From contig JAZARR010000256.1 of assembly GCA_037389465.1 (NCBI GenBank), positions 39,604-103,603 of the forward strand: a stretch of DNA of 64,000 bases. Direction: 5' to 3'. This DNA comes from Baylisascaris procyonis. Taxonomy: Eukaryota > Nematoda > Chromadorea > Rhabditida > Ascarididae. Below are positions 38,473 through 51,436 of this stretch, one piece after another (positions within the stretch are counted from its first letter, which is position 1; every line of letters starts with the position of its first letter). A model generated the notes under the pieces. It did no database searches. It saw only the letters and a program-made list of their open reading frames with translations, and had not been told where the DNA came from. The translations under genes and the position numbers were made by a program.

Positions 38473-38653
38473 CTGGAAAAGCATTTAAAAACAGATAGCA
38501 GGGGACCTTAAAGTGGTTTCTTTGAGCAGTCCAAAACTTTAGCTGATTCGATCGAGTATAAAATAAAAATCGAAAATTTGAGCTAATTTGATCGGATATC
38601 CGCCAAAACATCGAATATATAAACCTTTATTCCAAATGGTTCATCAAAATTAC

Positions 38654-41590
38654 CTCCTCTTTGCAATACTGTACGATGCGTAGGTGAAATAACACAAGGA
38701 ATTGTTGTATCTGTGTCCCAGTTTGCTTTGTCGGCTGCGACGACGATAGGTAGGTCGGGTGGTAGGCAGAGCTAGTATAAGCACTTTATTGGGAAAATGT
38801 AAACAGGCTTCCAGATGAAGCAGAGGAGGAGCAAGGCTGAGACGATAGAGATGAACACTGACGGGAGAGCGTGACGTACACCAGAAGAGGACTGCATCTG
38901 ACGGGCTGAGAGCCGCCTTTTATAGGCCTCAGGTACCGTCAAAGGCACAAAGACAGACAACGGCATTATGTACGGCCACTCAACAAGTGCATGTGAAACT
39001 GTGATGATTCGCCAATTAAAAAGTGCAAAGCGATTACTACACTGTTTCATCACAATGGGATATCCTGGGTTGGCTCTTCTGTGCCATACCCAACAGGAAT
39101 TTTAAAAGGCATTCGACAGTGCAACTCTCTCTGAAGTCACCATTCGAGCTTTGATTAAAGATTTCACCAAGACCATTAGCAGGTGTTTCACTAAAAACAA
39201 AAGTGAAACAATAGCCATTGAACAAAACACTCCAGTAAGTAAACAATCTACTCTATTATCAAAATGCAACGAAAGCATCATTTATTAGAGAAAATCCGAT
39301 AGGTAACTATAAAATTATAACGATACCTTTATGAATTGATCATATTCAAGAGGTGAGAGGGATGACAACAAAGTTGCCTATAATTTCTCATTAAATAATA
39401 CTTTCCACACATGAAAAGTCGAAAATTGTTACCGATTCTGAAGGCTGTATGGGAATATCAATGGCTTTAACGCTAAGAACAGGAAGTGGAGACAGTACAA
39501 GAGTCCTTGAATTAAGCTTAACTAGTGAATTTAAAGGCAACACTTTCTATCATAGCAATCACTCTAATAGAAATTCTATAAAAACTCTACCTAATCGTTC
39601 GCATGCGCATAGCGCCCAACCTGACAGTCAGTAGAGATAAAAAGGAAGAATGAAGATGGCAGTAAAAATAAAACACCTCGTTCCATTCGTGTACCGTGGT
39701 AAGGCATCAAGCTCCCAAGCGGATACGACCATACTGCCAGATGCATGCAATTCCACATGTCCATTCATCATATCAAAACGATAAAAGTTAGGATGTTTCT
39801 TCACAAAAATATACCATTCTTCGATATTGTTGCCAATTTCACATTGAGCAATCTGAAAGCATCAATGATGATATACAAACTAAAGTTGATATTTGCAGCA
39901 TTAGCCAAGAAGATAGTTTATTTCTGACTGAAAATAATATTCACTCTTGTTTATTAATGATGCTCACTAGAAAATATTTACGCTCTTCCCACACGGTCGA
40001 TTAACCACTAATATCTCTTAATGCTCAATTCATTTTACATCATTTTGCACCGTCAACACACTTAAATATTTAGGAAGAAAAAAGAAGTAAAGAAAGACGA
40101 AGGAAGAATCAAAGAATTAATAAACACTTCAAAATAATTATTCGCCTATGTGCGTTTTTCGCCGATAATCGGTTATTGCGTAAACTTGCTGAAAGATACA
40201 TATTTGGTGATGAAAGGAGGTAAAAAATAAGTTGAGATTAATGAATATCACCGATTTTGACAGTCTAAGAAATGCGATTGCATATCAATGCTGCAGTAGG
40301 GAACATAAAAGAATTTCCGCAATATCAGGCAACATTTTTATTTCTATAAAAAATGTATATAAATACGAGAAAAACATGAACAGAAAAAGAAATCACAGAT
40401 CATCTCATGAGAAGAAAACAATAAACATTACAGTGCTGTCAATTTGCACCTACAATATCAGAAATTTATCGTTTTTTGAGTATTACTTCTTCGAGTATCT
40501 TCGAGTATTCCCCATCTTCGAGTATTACTTCCCCATCAGTATTCCCATCTTTGAGTATAGTATACCCCATCTTCGAGCATTACTTCAACTGACACCTATC
40601 TCAGGTAAAGCAGTTAAACTGTAACATAAACAAAATTGTGTACCAATTGACATTGCGAGATAATACGACCGGCAGTCACGAGTGTACGTTCTTGTGGTGC
40701 AATATTCATTAGAGGTTCGATGGCATAGGCGAATGCTTCACGATGATCGGTCGAATGATTGCAAACACTATTAAAACTTAGTTTGAATATATTCGAGCGT
40801 TTGCCAATAAAATCTACCATTTCGGATTGTATGTTGAAAGTTATCTGAAATCTTTACTTTCAATTTTATGATGAAGAAAATTGTTATCAGTGATATAATT
40901 ATTATTAGTGCTTTAAACGTAATTAATCTGTGAAGAATCCTACCATCAAAGCGCTCCTCATTAGATTCCACTGTTGCTCAAATGTCTTGTAATAAGGATT
41001 TATTGAATACAATTTTTTGCTTTGTAACATTCAAGTTCATTCGCGTAATGAAAGTTTTGTAATTAAAATTATACAATGAAATAATACAATTTATGATCTA
41101 GTACAACTAACAAATGTACTACAGAAAGGAACCCTGCGTTTAATTGTCGGCTAATCTGTAACATATGGTACGGTTGGTGAATGAATTGATGTGAAGCATC
41201 ATTGAATGGAATGTGAAGCGAAAAAGGCATCGCTTTATGTTATGAGTATGGAAACTAACATAAATTAATGCATAAATCATCAATTCATTACTGGTGCCAA
41301 CTATATATCACCTTGGATTATAATAATTAAATAAAGACTTTAGAAAAGATAATCTAAGTAAATCATAGTGCTAACCTCACGAGCAGCAACGTATAGTGAG
41401 TGCATTGACATTGAGACGACCGTATTCAGCCAATATTTCATCGAGTACGGTTACTTGTTGTCTTTCCTTCGCGATTTCTTCATGAGAAAATTGTGGATGA
41501 TCTTGTAGACAATGTGTGTTCATGATAATTGCGCACTGAACTAGGTGCAGATATGGATCAAACGAGTTGCTTGGATATAAACTTTGTATT
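38654..41590 (-). CDS. Conserved-looking multi-exon gene, split by a solo LTR
   Basis: Exons (minus order): about 41381-41580, 40644-40844 (acceptor uncertain), 39677-39852, and 38654-39190 minus the LTR. Phases of the last three agree. Segments include VLDEILAEYGRLNVNAL, then MVDFIGKRSNIFKLSF, and FVKKHPNFYRFDMMNGHVEL. The second and third look like winged-helix repeats of the kind in LOTUS or Egalitarian N-termini, in which a helix pair is followed by a F-x-[FL]-...-G-x-V-x-L wing. That identity is a weak inference. Removing the LTR and one TSD copy leaves a 139-nt exon that reads through to a GTAATT donor. Start and end of the gene are not known. Confidence 0.5.
38703..39095 (-). mobile_element. 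Solo LTR inserted in a coding exon, 5-bp TSD
   Basis: 393 bp with ends TGTTG...CAACA, flanked by GGAAT at 38698-38702 and 39096-39100. On the minus strand it has a TATAAAAGG box (about 38916-38924) and AATAAA (38785-38790), which gives its orientation. No internal retroviral sequence is present. It splits the exon 38654-39190. Confidence 0.85.
40480..40585 (+). repeat. Short imperfect tandem repeat
   Basis: Units like CATCTTCGAGTATTACTTCCC recur four to five times with variations. It lies in an intron of the minus-strand gene. Confidence 0.6.
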
Positions 41591-43785
41591 CCACTTACGT
41601 GGATAGCCTATTTCACGTTCTTGCAACAGGTATGCGAAATGATACATTCACATTTTTGATCAATCATATGGTTGGGATGAATCTCCTGATACGAGCAAAG
41701 ATGGAGAGAAGAGGAAGGAGAGGAAGGGGAGGACCGGTTTCACAAGGGGACCCCTTTTCCTCAGCAAATTTTTTACATACGGGAAAATTTTTGGAATTTC
41801 AATGATTTCTTTTTGAAAGGTTTCCTTGTTTCAGTGAAGAAATAGCCCATATATGAAGTTGTTCGAAGTTATATTCACCCTTGTTGACGGCCGAAAAGTT
41901 TCCTACACCAAACTGTCCACACTTTATCTCTTCCATTTCCACAGTTACTGTTGAAAAATGTTGAAAAATTTAAGAGACACTGAAAATCTTTGGCGAGATT
42001 GGAAAAACGAAGAAAATTTTTGATAGAAAAAACAAAAAAAGGAGAAAAAAATCTTTGCGATGATGGTATTTAGGCGAATAAACAAAACGGCCAAGTTATA
42101 GCATTCGCAAAGGAATCTTCCAAAAACACGGTGAAATTCCAAAATTCGCTTATTTGCACCTTTTAACACGCTAGTCTCAAGATGAAAAATCCGTCAATGC
42201 AAAGCTCTTGTCTCGTGTACTGTCGCATCGACATCTGAACGGAAAATATCTTCATCGAATCTGATTCTATCACCATAATACTCACTTCTAGGAATTATGG
42301 TGTGAAATAGAACGCTAGCTTACTCAATGAAATATCGTTGTCTCGAAAGGTGTTAGATTTGTTTCCCATTATCTAAGTGAATAAACCCTCTTTTTAACGC
42401 CGTAGCGTTTTGCCTTCAAAAGTTTTCATTGATATTCTACAGGTACATGGTTTCTGCTTGGAATTTGAATGTGCTTTAAATGTTCATCTGGTGTTTCGCG
42501 CTTTCCAAAGATGGTTTTCCGTGTGTTCTGGAAGGGGAAAGCACTTTCTTCGATGCCTTTCCACGCGTTATTGCTTATTCGTGTTTGTATGGCCCGCTGT
42601 GGCAGCATCCTGTGTGGGTGTGAGCACAAGTCAGTCAGTCCGTCTATCCGGTAGTTTACTTCCCCAACCAAACAGAACTAGAGTTCTCGAACTTTATGGG
42701 AATAGGGTACGTCAGAGGTTACCTGCAATATCGACTATCAAGTCAATCCGTCATCTTCTACAGGTAATTAAAGGTGCTAAAGATCAGCATTTGTATTGCA
42801 AGCGGTTCGATTGAATAGTACACTAAGTGGAAGGTTTGTGTGTTAGTTGAATCAACTGAAATACGAGAGGCAAGCATATATTCAGTATATTTAATCATTC
42901 ATTTCTAATTGATAAAAACATGTGATATGCTAATGCAAACAGATTCAATCCAGTTTATTATTGTCGTAATGTTTATTTTGCAAACAAATAAACATATAAA
43001 AGTTTCATCGGAAACAAATATGTTTCAAAAACAACAAATAAAGAAGAAGATAAAAAGTGCAAAATGCGGTTTTCCATTCTGAAAACGTCCTCACTTTGTG
43101 CATTTTACATAATTTGCAAATGAGCACAATTTCCGATGTAGGTACCCGGCGAAGCTGCAAGAAGGATGAAAACGAAATTCTCAATATAATCTATTCCATC
43201 CATTGATGCCCGAATAAAATTTCGATGATTCAAAGGATAGAAAAGGCAGAGGGCAATTTTGGAGGCAGCTATTCTTTGCTTCTCGATAGCCAACCTCTAG
43301 AATTTAGAGAGATACTTTACTTGTGCGGTAAATTTCGTGATCATCTGTGCTGAATATTATGCAGTGGCTGTTCAGATGCCTTCTCAATTAATTTTCCCGG
43401 GCAAGGAAAGTTTGAAATGCAAATTTGAAGTGCTTTCAAAAAAGCGAATCTCCTCCTCTTTCTCTCATGGATTATAGTTAACTTCTTTAGTCTCTTGGCA
43501 ACTGCATCGCTTCATATGAGCTTCATGCAACTTCACCTCTGCTAAATGAGTGTGTTTCATATTCCACTCATATCTATAAACGAGGCAGCGTGAAGGATAC
43601 CATCAAAATAGACCCTACGAGTGCAATTTTTTATTGTGATGCAATAATGCAAGTGCGTTATTTATTCGCCTAATGTTCAAGTCAGAATTCAAAGCGAACT
43701 GGACAAAGTGCGAATTTCTGCAAAAGTTAGGACCTTTAATGGTATTTGAGTTGCGGCTAGTACCCGGTTGGAATCTGACCGCCGT
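41591..43785. other. Mostly no gene; one possible plus-strand exon
   Basis: Intergenic or intronic DNA between the gene at 38.7-41.6 kb and the collagen 3' end. The only candidate is the segment 42443-42763, listed separately. Confidence 0.4.
42443..42763 (+). CDS. Possible internal exon, unknown
   Basis: A 107-codon open stretch between a TATTCTACAG acceptor and a CAG|GTAATT donor, phase 0. It is rich in Phe, Cys and Val and then Arg/Ser, without a motif I know. Both splice signals are good but no partner exon was found. Confidence 0.22.
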
Positions 43786-45097
43786 TTATTTGAGCACCTG
43801 GGTTTCTATCAGAGAGATTTCTCCAGTGTCTGGTGATGGCAGGCAACTTCCATCTCGCGAAGGACAAGGACAGTATTGGGCATCTCTACCAGGCAAGGCT
43901 GCATTCCCTGGTATTCCTGCCGCACCTTCGGGGCCCGGAGCACCCGGCATTCCAGGTGACCCTGGTGCTCCTTGCGGTCCTGGCGCACCGGGCGCCCCAT
44001 CCATTCCTTGTTTGCCAACACTTCCAGGCACACCAGCGGGTCCAGGTGGTCCTTTCGGTCGTGGAGGTCCTTGTCCTCCCACTCCATCTTGTCCTGGGGG
44101 TCCGGGCGACCCAACTGGCCCAGGTTCGCCTGAAACGCATGATAGAGGCGCTTTTTGGGACGTCGCGTTGAAAGTGTAACAGGTGCTCTGGGCGCTTTCA
44201 TATATCATGGATCTGCTTACACCAGCGCGTAAAAAGGGGCTCTCTGAACTTGCGGTTTGAAGATTATAGAAAGAGCTCATTTAAATAAGAATTAAATCTA
44301 TGCTATTTTCTATACCACTAAATTACGGGGTGAAGATGACGCCATAAACCCGATGCATTTGTGTCGTAAATTAGAAATATGAGTTTCTAGTTTACAGCTA
44401 AACTGCTTTCGGCTTTTGAAACACGCATATAGCATATTTAATGTATAAATTACTGTTAACATATTTATTTGTACTTGAACCTGCTTTCCAAGACGCAACC
44501 TACCAGGTGTTCCAGCATCTCCAGGTGGTCGGGGGGTCCAGGAATTCCAACTCCGTCTCCACTGCCTGGCGTCCCCGGCATTCCACTCAGTCCAGGAGGT
44601 CCAGGTGGTCCATCGGGTCCAGCAGGACCAGGTAGTCCCGCTGAGCACTTGATGCATTCACCACTGCTTCCGAGGTATTCCGAGCTGCCTGCCTTTCCGC
44701 GTCTTCCGGGTTGTCCAGGCACTCCATCCAGCCCTCTATCTCCAGGAACTCCCAGTGGACCTGGGGGACCTTTTGGGCATCCGGTAGCCTGCGGGGCGCA
44801 GTTGCATTGCTGTGATGTCGGGTATGGTCCCGTTGCATAAGTGCTTCGTTTAGTGCGAGCGAAGAGCGTGTTGAAGTTGATATAAGAGCCTTCTTCAGCA
44901 ATCGGAGCTCCCTGGCTGACACGTGTCATCTCCTTCCAGACATCATTTGCTAACGTTTTGAACTCTGCCATATCGCCCATGACATCATCATAAAGTGTGT
45001 TGATATCTCGGAGAAGCAAGCAGACAACAATGAATGAAGTGGCTGTTACGGGACAGCTGCCAAAAGAGGCGATCCATACGACATGTGCTGTGCGCAT
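43786..45097 (-). CDS. Cuticle collagen
   Basis: Secreted structural protein of the nematode cuticle. Exon 1 44504-45097, exon 2 43786-44129 (stop). ATG at 45097 opens a nematode cuticle N-terminal domain with a signal-anchor helix near residues 15-30, then a subtilisin-like site RTKRS at about residue 85, a [10 protein letters not shown] cysteine cluster, and Gly-X-Y blocks split by [11 protein letters not shown]. Exon 2 has a long Gly-X-Y run and ends in a Cys motif [11 protein letters not shown]. About 312 residues, the usual size. Two oddities: one base is missing near 44530, which breaks the frame before the donor, and one Gly of a triplet is Arg (codon 44059-44061). Without the missing base the exon ends with a G that pairs in phase with exon 2. 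Confidence 0.9.
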
Positions 45098-47608
45098 CGT
45101 ACAGTCTCACTGCAATAATCCCTTTACAACACTCATGTAATCAATATTTATTTAAGAAGGAAAACTATGATTGAGTGACCACATCTGTTAGGAGAGATTG
45201 GGATACCACCCGTGTTATTTCGAACGGCGTACTTACTCGTCGATTTACGATGTCTAGGCAGTGAATAAGTGGAACACTAAGAAACATATTCGAATAATCT
45301 TCCGGGCAAACAAAGAATAGTCGAAATATTTGGGAGGGGGAAGAAGGAAACATAGGCATCACACATTCCAAAAGTCGCATTAAGTTGCAAGCAACATTTA
45401 CCGTTTCATGGCTCAAATGGAATAACTGCCACAAAAAGCAGAGACCGCTTTATGCGAGTGAACGAGGCGGTGGGGAAGAAGCGGATTTACTATTTTTTGC
45501 CAGGTAGCAAATTTATCAAAGTCTATAAGCAATAAAGTGGATTTATATCAAAAATTTGCAGTTTTGAGCAGGTGAAAGAGAGGACTTAACGGTATAATTT
45601 GTAATGTAGACTCACTGGAAAAGAGCTAAATGTTCTACGAAATTTACTTAAACTTTGAAATGTTACCTGCGACTCAGACGAACAGGATTCCCATTCCGCA
45701 TCCCCTCCTGCCCCCTCCTCCCTCTCCTCGTGGACCGAAGTATAAGGCCAATTTCTACTAGCGTAGAAATTTATAAATGACCATCACATAAGTAGGGGAA
45801 GAAAAATAGCGAATAAACTGTTTACTGAACATTCTCGAATATCCCCTCCCTCCTTCCCCTATCCCCTCTCATGAAATAGAACCGCTCTCAAAATCTGGAC
45901 GATGTCTGTCACCATCTGTCACCGCAACAGGCTACTCTGAAGCAAAACTAACCGTTGAAAAAGTAAATCAAGAAATATTAGATCGTTCGATGGACAGAGA
46001 GACGTCTACTTGTGTTACCACGATCGGTACTTAATATACGATTTTCCAACCTATCGCTCTACGCTGGAGTACGCCTAGTAATGCGCTGCACGGCTACGGG
46101 CAGTCCTCATCGCAAAACTCGTTGTTTTTGGCCTTCACGAATGGTTTTATACTGAAAATGGTTACACATAAACTGCATTAGGCAGTTGTATCGCAAGCTA
46201 ATGTCTGAACGGCCTTGAAGGAAGGCATAACGCAACGATGCGACGCAACCACATAATTAGGAGGTTGCGAGAACCTTTCACATCCATCGTCTTTGCAGCG
46301 TTCAGCAGATGTTCCTTATCCTTCAAGCCATCACTGCCTTCATTCTACCGAAGGTAATGAATGGGATACCAGATAAATTTATATAAAATTACCTCTTGGA
46401 AATTTCATTGACTCCTGCCCAAATATTTCTTCAAATTGGATTTTCCTTTCAAAAATCATGGCACTTAAGAAATTCATTTTATCCTTACCAAACTCACGAG
46501 TGCGCATTTCGATTAATTTATTGTAAAAAACGACTTAAACGATTCCATTTTTTTGGGGAACCATAAACAGTTTGATTAATTAATTTTAAGTGAAGTTGCA
46601 TCCTTTCAATGCAATTCAATGTTCCCATTAAAAGACTCTTCAAAAAGTACTTTTTCAAAAGTTTGTGGCGTCATAGGTCAAAGACATCAGAGCAAGCATT
46701 CAAGAGCACGATGCTCCAATCGATTATTCTAAGCATTGCTGAAGTGAATAGTGATTGCTGATTACGCATCATAAGATCCGATAAGTGTCAAATAAATCGA
46801 TATTTCGCACATAACATCCTAAATTTTAATCGATTTTCACCGATCCTGAAAGATGCTATTTGAAGTTCTGCTCCCTCTTCACTTCTCGTTGTATAGTTGT
46901 TCAAAAAACTTCTTAGATGGTATCATTTCATGCACAACGAAAATGCGCCAGTAATGTTTCGTCGGCGGACGATTTGTGCCAAACAGGAGTACTCCATCAA
47001 GAAGCGATTTAGCGAGAAGCATTCCTCTCCCGAAGTCAGGAAACGTTTTCACAGGAAGAGGGAGGGGCTTTTTGACGATGAACTTCACGAGCAATTTATC
47101 TGGGCTGGAATAAGTCAAGGCGAGATTTAGCTAAGGTGAAAAAAAGGAGCATCATGATGATAGGTCATGATGCACCTTCCATCTACTCGATGAGGGTTCC
47201 CTCTAAAAACTATTTTTCGGCGCCTTCATGCTTAAGCCTCTCTATGGAAGCTTAACGATGTTCTGCACTCTTTTCAGATCATTCTTATATCTCAATCATC
47301 CTCGACCCACTAAGCTTTACGAGCACAATGATGTTAGCATGAACTTATGTTATTTCCACGGTTTATTAGCAGTGTGGTGAAGAGCCTGCAAAAAATTTTG
47401 CGTTACTTAGCACTACCAGGTTTTGGATGCTTTTTTTTCGAAGTAGGTTTAAGCAAGTGAGCTAATCTTCTTACGCGCACAGAGTTCAATGAATTTTTAA
47501 AAAGGCAAGCACATTTAAAAACCATAAGCCCTTAGGAGAACTCAAATTTGGCGGTTTTCACTCCTCTCCCCACTACGGCGACCCTTTTCCCTTTTATGGT
47601 TTCCATCA
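45098..47608. other. No gene recognised upstream of the collagen
   Basis: Should contain the collagen promoter. Pyrimidine-rich blocks occur at about 45700-45725 and 45840-45865. A 77-codon open stretch at 46897-47130 overlaps one of similar length on the other strand, so neither is convincing. Confidence 0.4.
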
Positions 47609-49161
47609 GGTGAGGGTAACGGTGAGGGTAACATTAGCCACAAACGCAGGCGCAAGAGAGAGATGGAGAGAGACCGCACGCGCCTCCAGCGAGCGACGCG
47701 GCACTGGTCACTCGGAAATAAATCGTCGCAATAAATGTGAAAATGTACAGTAAGAAAAGGAGCTTCGAACAACAGATTTCAACACACTCGAAAGAGCATT
47801 AAAAGCTCTATTAGAATCAAAAATAATCTTGGACAAAAACAAGAACTTCTATAAGATCAGTTTCTTATAAGCAGTGCAAGTGACATAAATTGCAGTGTCG
47901 CCTTATCCATTATCTCATGCGTTATAGGTTGTGCATTTATGATATTGTTCTTAATGAAAAACTCAATTCATGACACACCTTGACGATCTAATGAATTGAC
48001 AAGATCATTCATGAATTAGTTTAAACTCGCTGTGGCTCCTTATGAATGGATCTTTCATGCGATTGTTACATGCACCAGTTAAAAATTCTTCAATTCGACA
48101 GTTATGGGCTTCCTTCGTTTCGTTTCTTTCCTATATGGGTATTCTGACAATGTCCATTGTAAGTTCGCTTGATGATAGAAAGGCCAACCGACGCATTCAG
48201 CATGTGGTTAATTGTATTGTCATACGTTGATTGCATGCAACATAGGTAACTTGCACGTGTGGCAAGTGCTTCTTTAGACGTTATACAGCCATTCTAGATT
48301 AGTGGTTCGAAACGAGTTTCTTGTTAGCTCCATCTTCTTCTCATCTCCTCTACATCCTGGAACTGGCTTTATAGCTATAGTTGTGCTCTTCAATGTAAGC
48401 AGTCGTTTCACTGCTTACGTTGAAGGTTCCCTGCCTTGTAAGCACTTGTGGTCCGCTGCCATGAAAATTTCAATTTTTCCAATTGGGAGTATGCAGCGTT
48501 CGAATCGCTTTTCCCGTCTCAATCCTGATGGGTCTATGTTGGAAAGCAATTGTCGTATGCAATCAGCGCGTGACAATGCAGTTAACCACATGCTGAATGC
48601 ATCGGTTGGCTTTTCTATCGTCCAGGGAACTTACAATGCCCATTATCAGTATGCCTATACAGGAAAGAAACGAAATGAAGGAAACCCATAAGTGTCGAAT
48701 TGAAGAATTCTTAACTGGTGCATGTACAATCGCATGAAAGATCCATCCATAAGGAGCCACAACGAGTTTAATGTAATTTATGAATGATCTTATCATTTCA
48801 TTAAATCGTCAAGGTGTGTCGTGAATTGAGTTCTTCATTAAGAACAATATCATAAATGCACAACCTATAACGCATGAGATAATGGATAAGGCGACACTGC
48901 AATTTATGTCACTTGCACTGCTTATAAGAAACTGATCATACAGAAAAGTTCTTGTTTTTGTCCAAGATTATTTTTGATTCTAATAGAGCTTTTAATGCTC
49001 TTTCGAGTGTGTTGAAATCTGTTGTTCGAAGCTCCTTTTCTTACTGTATATTTTCACATTTATTGCGACGATTTATTTCCGAGTGCCCAGTGCCGCGTCG
49101 CTCGCTCGCTGGAGACGCGCGCGGTCTCTTTCCGTCTCTTTTTGGCTAAGTGCGCCGATCC
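47609..49161. mobile_element. Foldback element 2, same family as element 1
   Basis: Inverted repeat arms of about 600 bp (47609 to about 48235 and 48560-49161) around a loop of about 320 bp. The left end reads GGTGAGGGTAAC (duplicated) then ATTAGCC, matching the right end of element 1. The right end reads GGCTAAGTGCGCCGATCC, matching the left end of element 1. Each arm holds the first part of one 178-bp unit (AAAGAGCATTAAAAGCTCTA), then diverges into its own sequence. The flanks TTTCCATCAG and CTTCTATCAG look like an imperfect 10-bp duplication. No transposase. Confidence 0.78.
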
Positions 49162-51020
49162 CTTCTATCAGTTCCCGGTTATGGCGATTGTTCTCCTAAA
49201 CCACATCAGGCATTTCTCATGCCCACAGATGCGATGAAGGAGAGCAACATTAAGAAAGATCACTCCCTCGTCACTCCCGGGAATTTAATTCCTTCCTTTT
49301 GCGCAAAATTCTTTTCTTTCGATCTTTGCCATTCAAAAACCTCCATCCCACAAAATCTTCGCATTCCGTGGCAGATATATCGGATACGTATTCATAGAAC
49401 TACATGAAACAAATCAATATATGAAGGCAAAGTTTTAAAAAAGTGAACAGCAAAGTGAGTTGAAGGCAAAGGGAAGCAATTCAATCAAAGCGACTATATC
49501 GTCTCATTATTTCAAAAATTGCACCTCAAAAAAGCGACATCTACTTTGAAGAGAAGCAAACGCCACCGAATGAAAAATGGCACCGCTACTCGATTGAAGC
49601 ATTTCATTCCTTTCTCTAAAGTTCCTCGATGTTTGCCAAATTCAACGAACAAATACAACATATTAACGCCGATCAGTTGTTACATCGAAAAATTCAGTCG
49701 AAAATATTAGCGAAAAAAACTATGATTCTGATTAACATTGAGATGGCTGCCACGCTCATTCTGATCCCGTTACTCATTAGTTGTTGCAGTGAAGATCTGA
49801 ATAAATCGGTCCTAGTTGCGGTAATGGCCATGTCTGACCGATGATCATATGCTGACGACTTAAACTCGCTCTTGATTGGGCAACCCGTCCCGATAGGGGT
49901 TGAAGCTGATCGACTATTTTCCCTAGGAAGGAGTTCAATTCGAACTCGGTTTTGGGTATGACTGAGTTTAACTAAGAGCTTCGTATTTGAGTTATCGATC
50001 ACAACTCGATAAAATAAAACGACACAAATCTTGGAATTGCCCATCTTGCGTTCAACTAGAATCGTTCGTTGAATAATATAAAAGCAAAGTGAGGAAACTG
50101 AACAAACGGAATCATAGTTATACATCACATGAGTACCAATGAATCAAAAAAATTCACGAAATTTCTCTTCAGCCGATGTACACTGTATTTCTTGCAATGA
50201 AAAAACAAAAGACAAAAAAATAGAATTGCACTTATTGCATTTAATTCTGCGATCTGAGATAACATAGGTAAACGAATATTTCAAGATGTCATGTAATCAC
50301 ATGAAATAATTAAAGAACCTGAAATGAAGTCACTATAAGCTTTAAAAGATTCAAAAGAATAGATAAAAACAAAACAGATTAGAAGTGAAACGCAGATGAA
50401 ACTCTCTCGTGAGAACGGGTCATAAATAAACGCATATGATGAAGCACGAACTACTGCTAAAATGCATGCAAATTCTTACTGAATGAACACAATTTATGCC
50501 TTATCTTTCGACCCGTATAAGTTGTAGCCTATAAAACTGTCAACAGCCATGCTCAGATGGAAATGTTTGTAATATGAAAAACGAATCGGTTCGTTTTTTA
50601 ACACTGATTTGCAATAACTCAGCTTATCTTATAGGAATTTTCAATTTCACTAAAAAACCTCCATCACATATGTAGCATTCTAAAGTGAAAAAAAAATACT
50701 GTCTATGATGGCATCAAAAAGTCCAATCAAACATCGAATATAGGGATGAAAACTTGTCAATTTTATTCAAATGATTCAGCCCTCTAAGTGACAAAAGAAG
50801 TTCAAAGATCTATTCAACAATTCATTTCAAGTTTACGAGTAAACCTTGAAATGAGCTCCAGCAATCTCCTCAGCATGGGACCCTTTCAAGCTTTTGAAAT
50901 CCTTACTGATAGCAATATATTCACAAACTAAATTAACGAAGAACCCTTAGACACAAAAAAGCAAAGGCACATATAAACAAATAAAAATAGCGCACCATGT
51001 AAAAATATGAAGCAATTAAC
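49162..51020. other. No gene recognised
   Basis: AT-rich DNA. A 144-codon minus-strand open frame (49694-50128) has no known motif and no clear splice or start context. Confidence 0.4.
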
Positions 51021-51021
51021 C

Positions 51022-51092
51022 AACCAAATATACGACTCAACCAAATATACGACCAACCAAATATACGACCAAATATACCAAATATGCGACTC
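51022..51092 (+). repeat. Minisatellite next to a LINE insertion
   Basis: Four to five units of about 14-17 bp of the type CCAAATATACGAC(TCAA). A further ATATACGACTCAACCAA occurs after the LINE tail at about 51437, so the repeat straddles the insertion. Confidence 0.75.
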
Positions 51093-51436
51093 AGGAATCA
51101 AATTAGTGGAGAGAAAAACCAACGAATGGCTTCGAGGTGTAACAAAGGTAAAGGATTGGGTGACCGAGGCCGGAATGAGGAAATTTAGATGGGCGGCGAA
51201 GATATCCGCAGTGAAAAATGACGACTGGGTGAAGCGAATAACAGAATGGACACCACGGATTGGCAAAAGAAATAGAGGCGACCTGCAATGAGGTGGAGCG
51301 ATTCTTTAAAAAAGACCGCAGGAACCAACTGGATCAGAGAAGCATTGATTCGGGACAAGTGGAAGCGATATGAAGAGACCTTCATTCGTAATGAATGCTA
51401 TGTTGATTGAAATAAAGAAATAAATAAATAAATAAA
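51093..51436 (+). mobile_element. RTE LINE fragment (3' end)
   Basis: Matches the last ~340 bp of the RTE copy at 59.8 kb, including the region encoding KLVERKTNEWLRGVTKVKD, and ends in AAATAAATAAATAAATA. Heavily 5' truncated. One base appears lost near 51290, breaking the frame. Confidence 0.9.

Noticed and set aside
43809..44201. Alternative frames across the collagen repeats
   Set aside because: Shadows of the Gly-X-Y coding pattern in other frames and on the plus strand.
46879..47130. Overlapping ~77-aa frames on both strands
   Set aside because: Neither strand shows splice signals or a recognisable motif.
49694..50128. 144-aa minus-strand protein
   Set aside because: No motif, no splice context, located in AT-rich DNA; could be chance.
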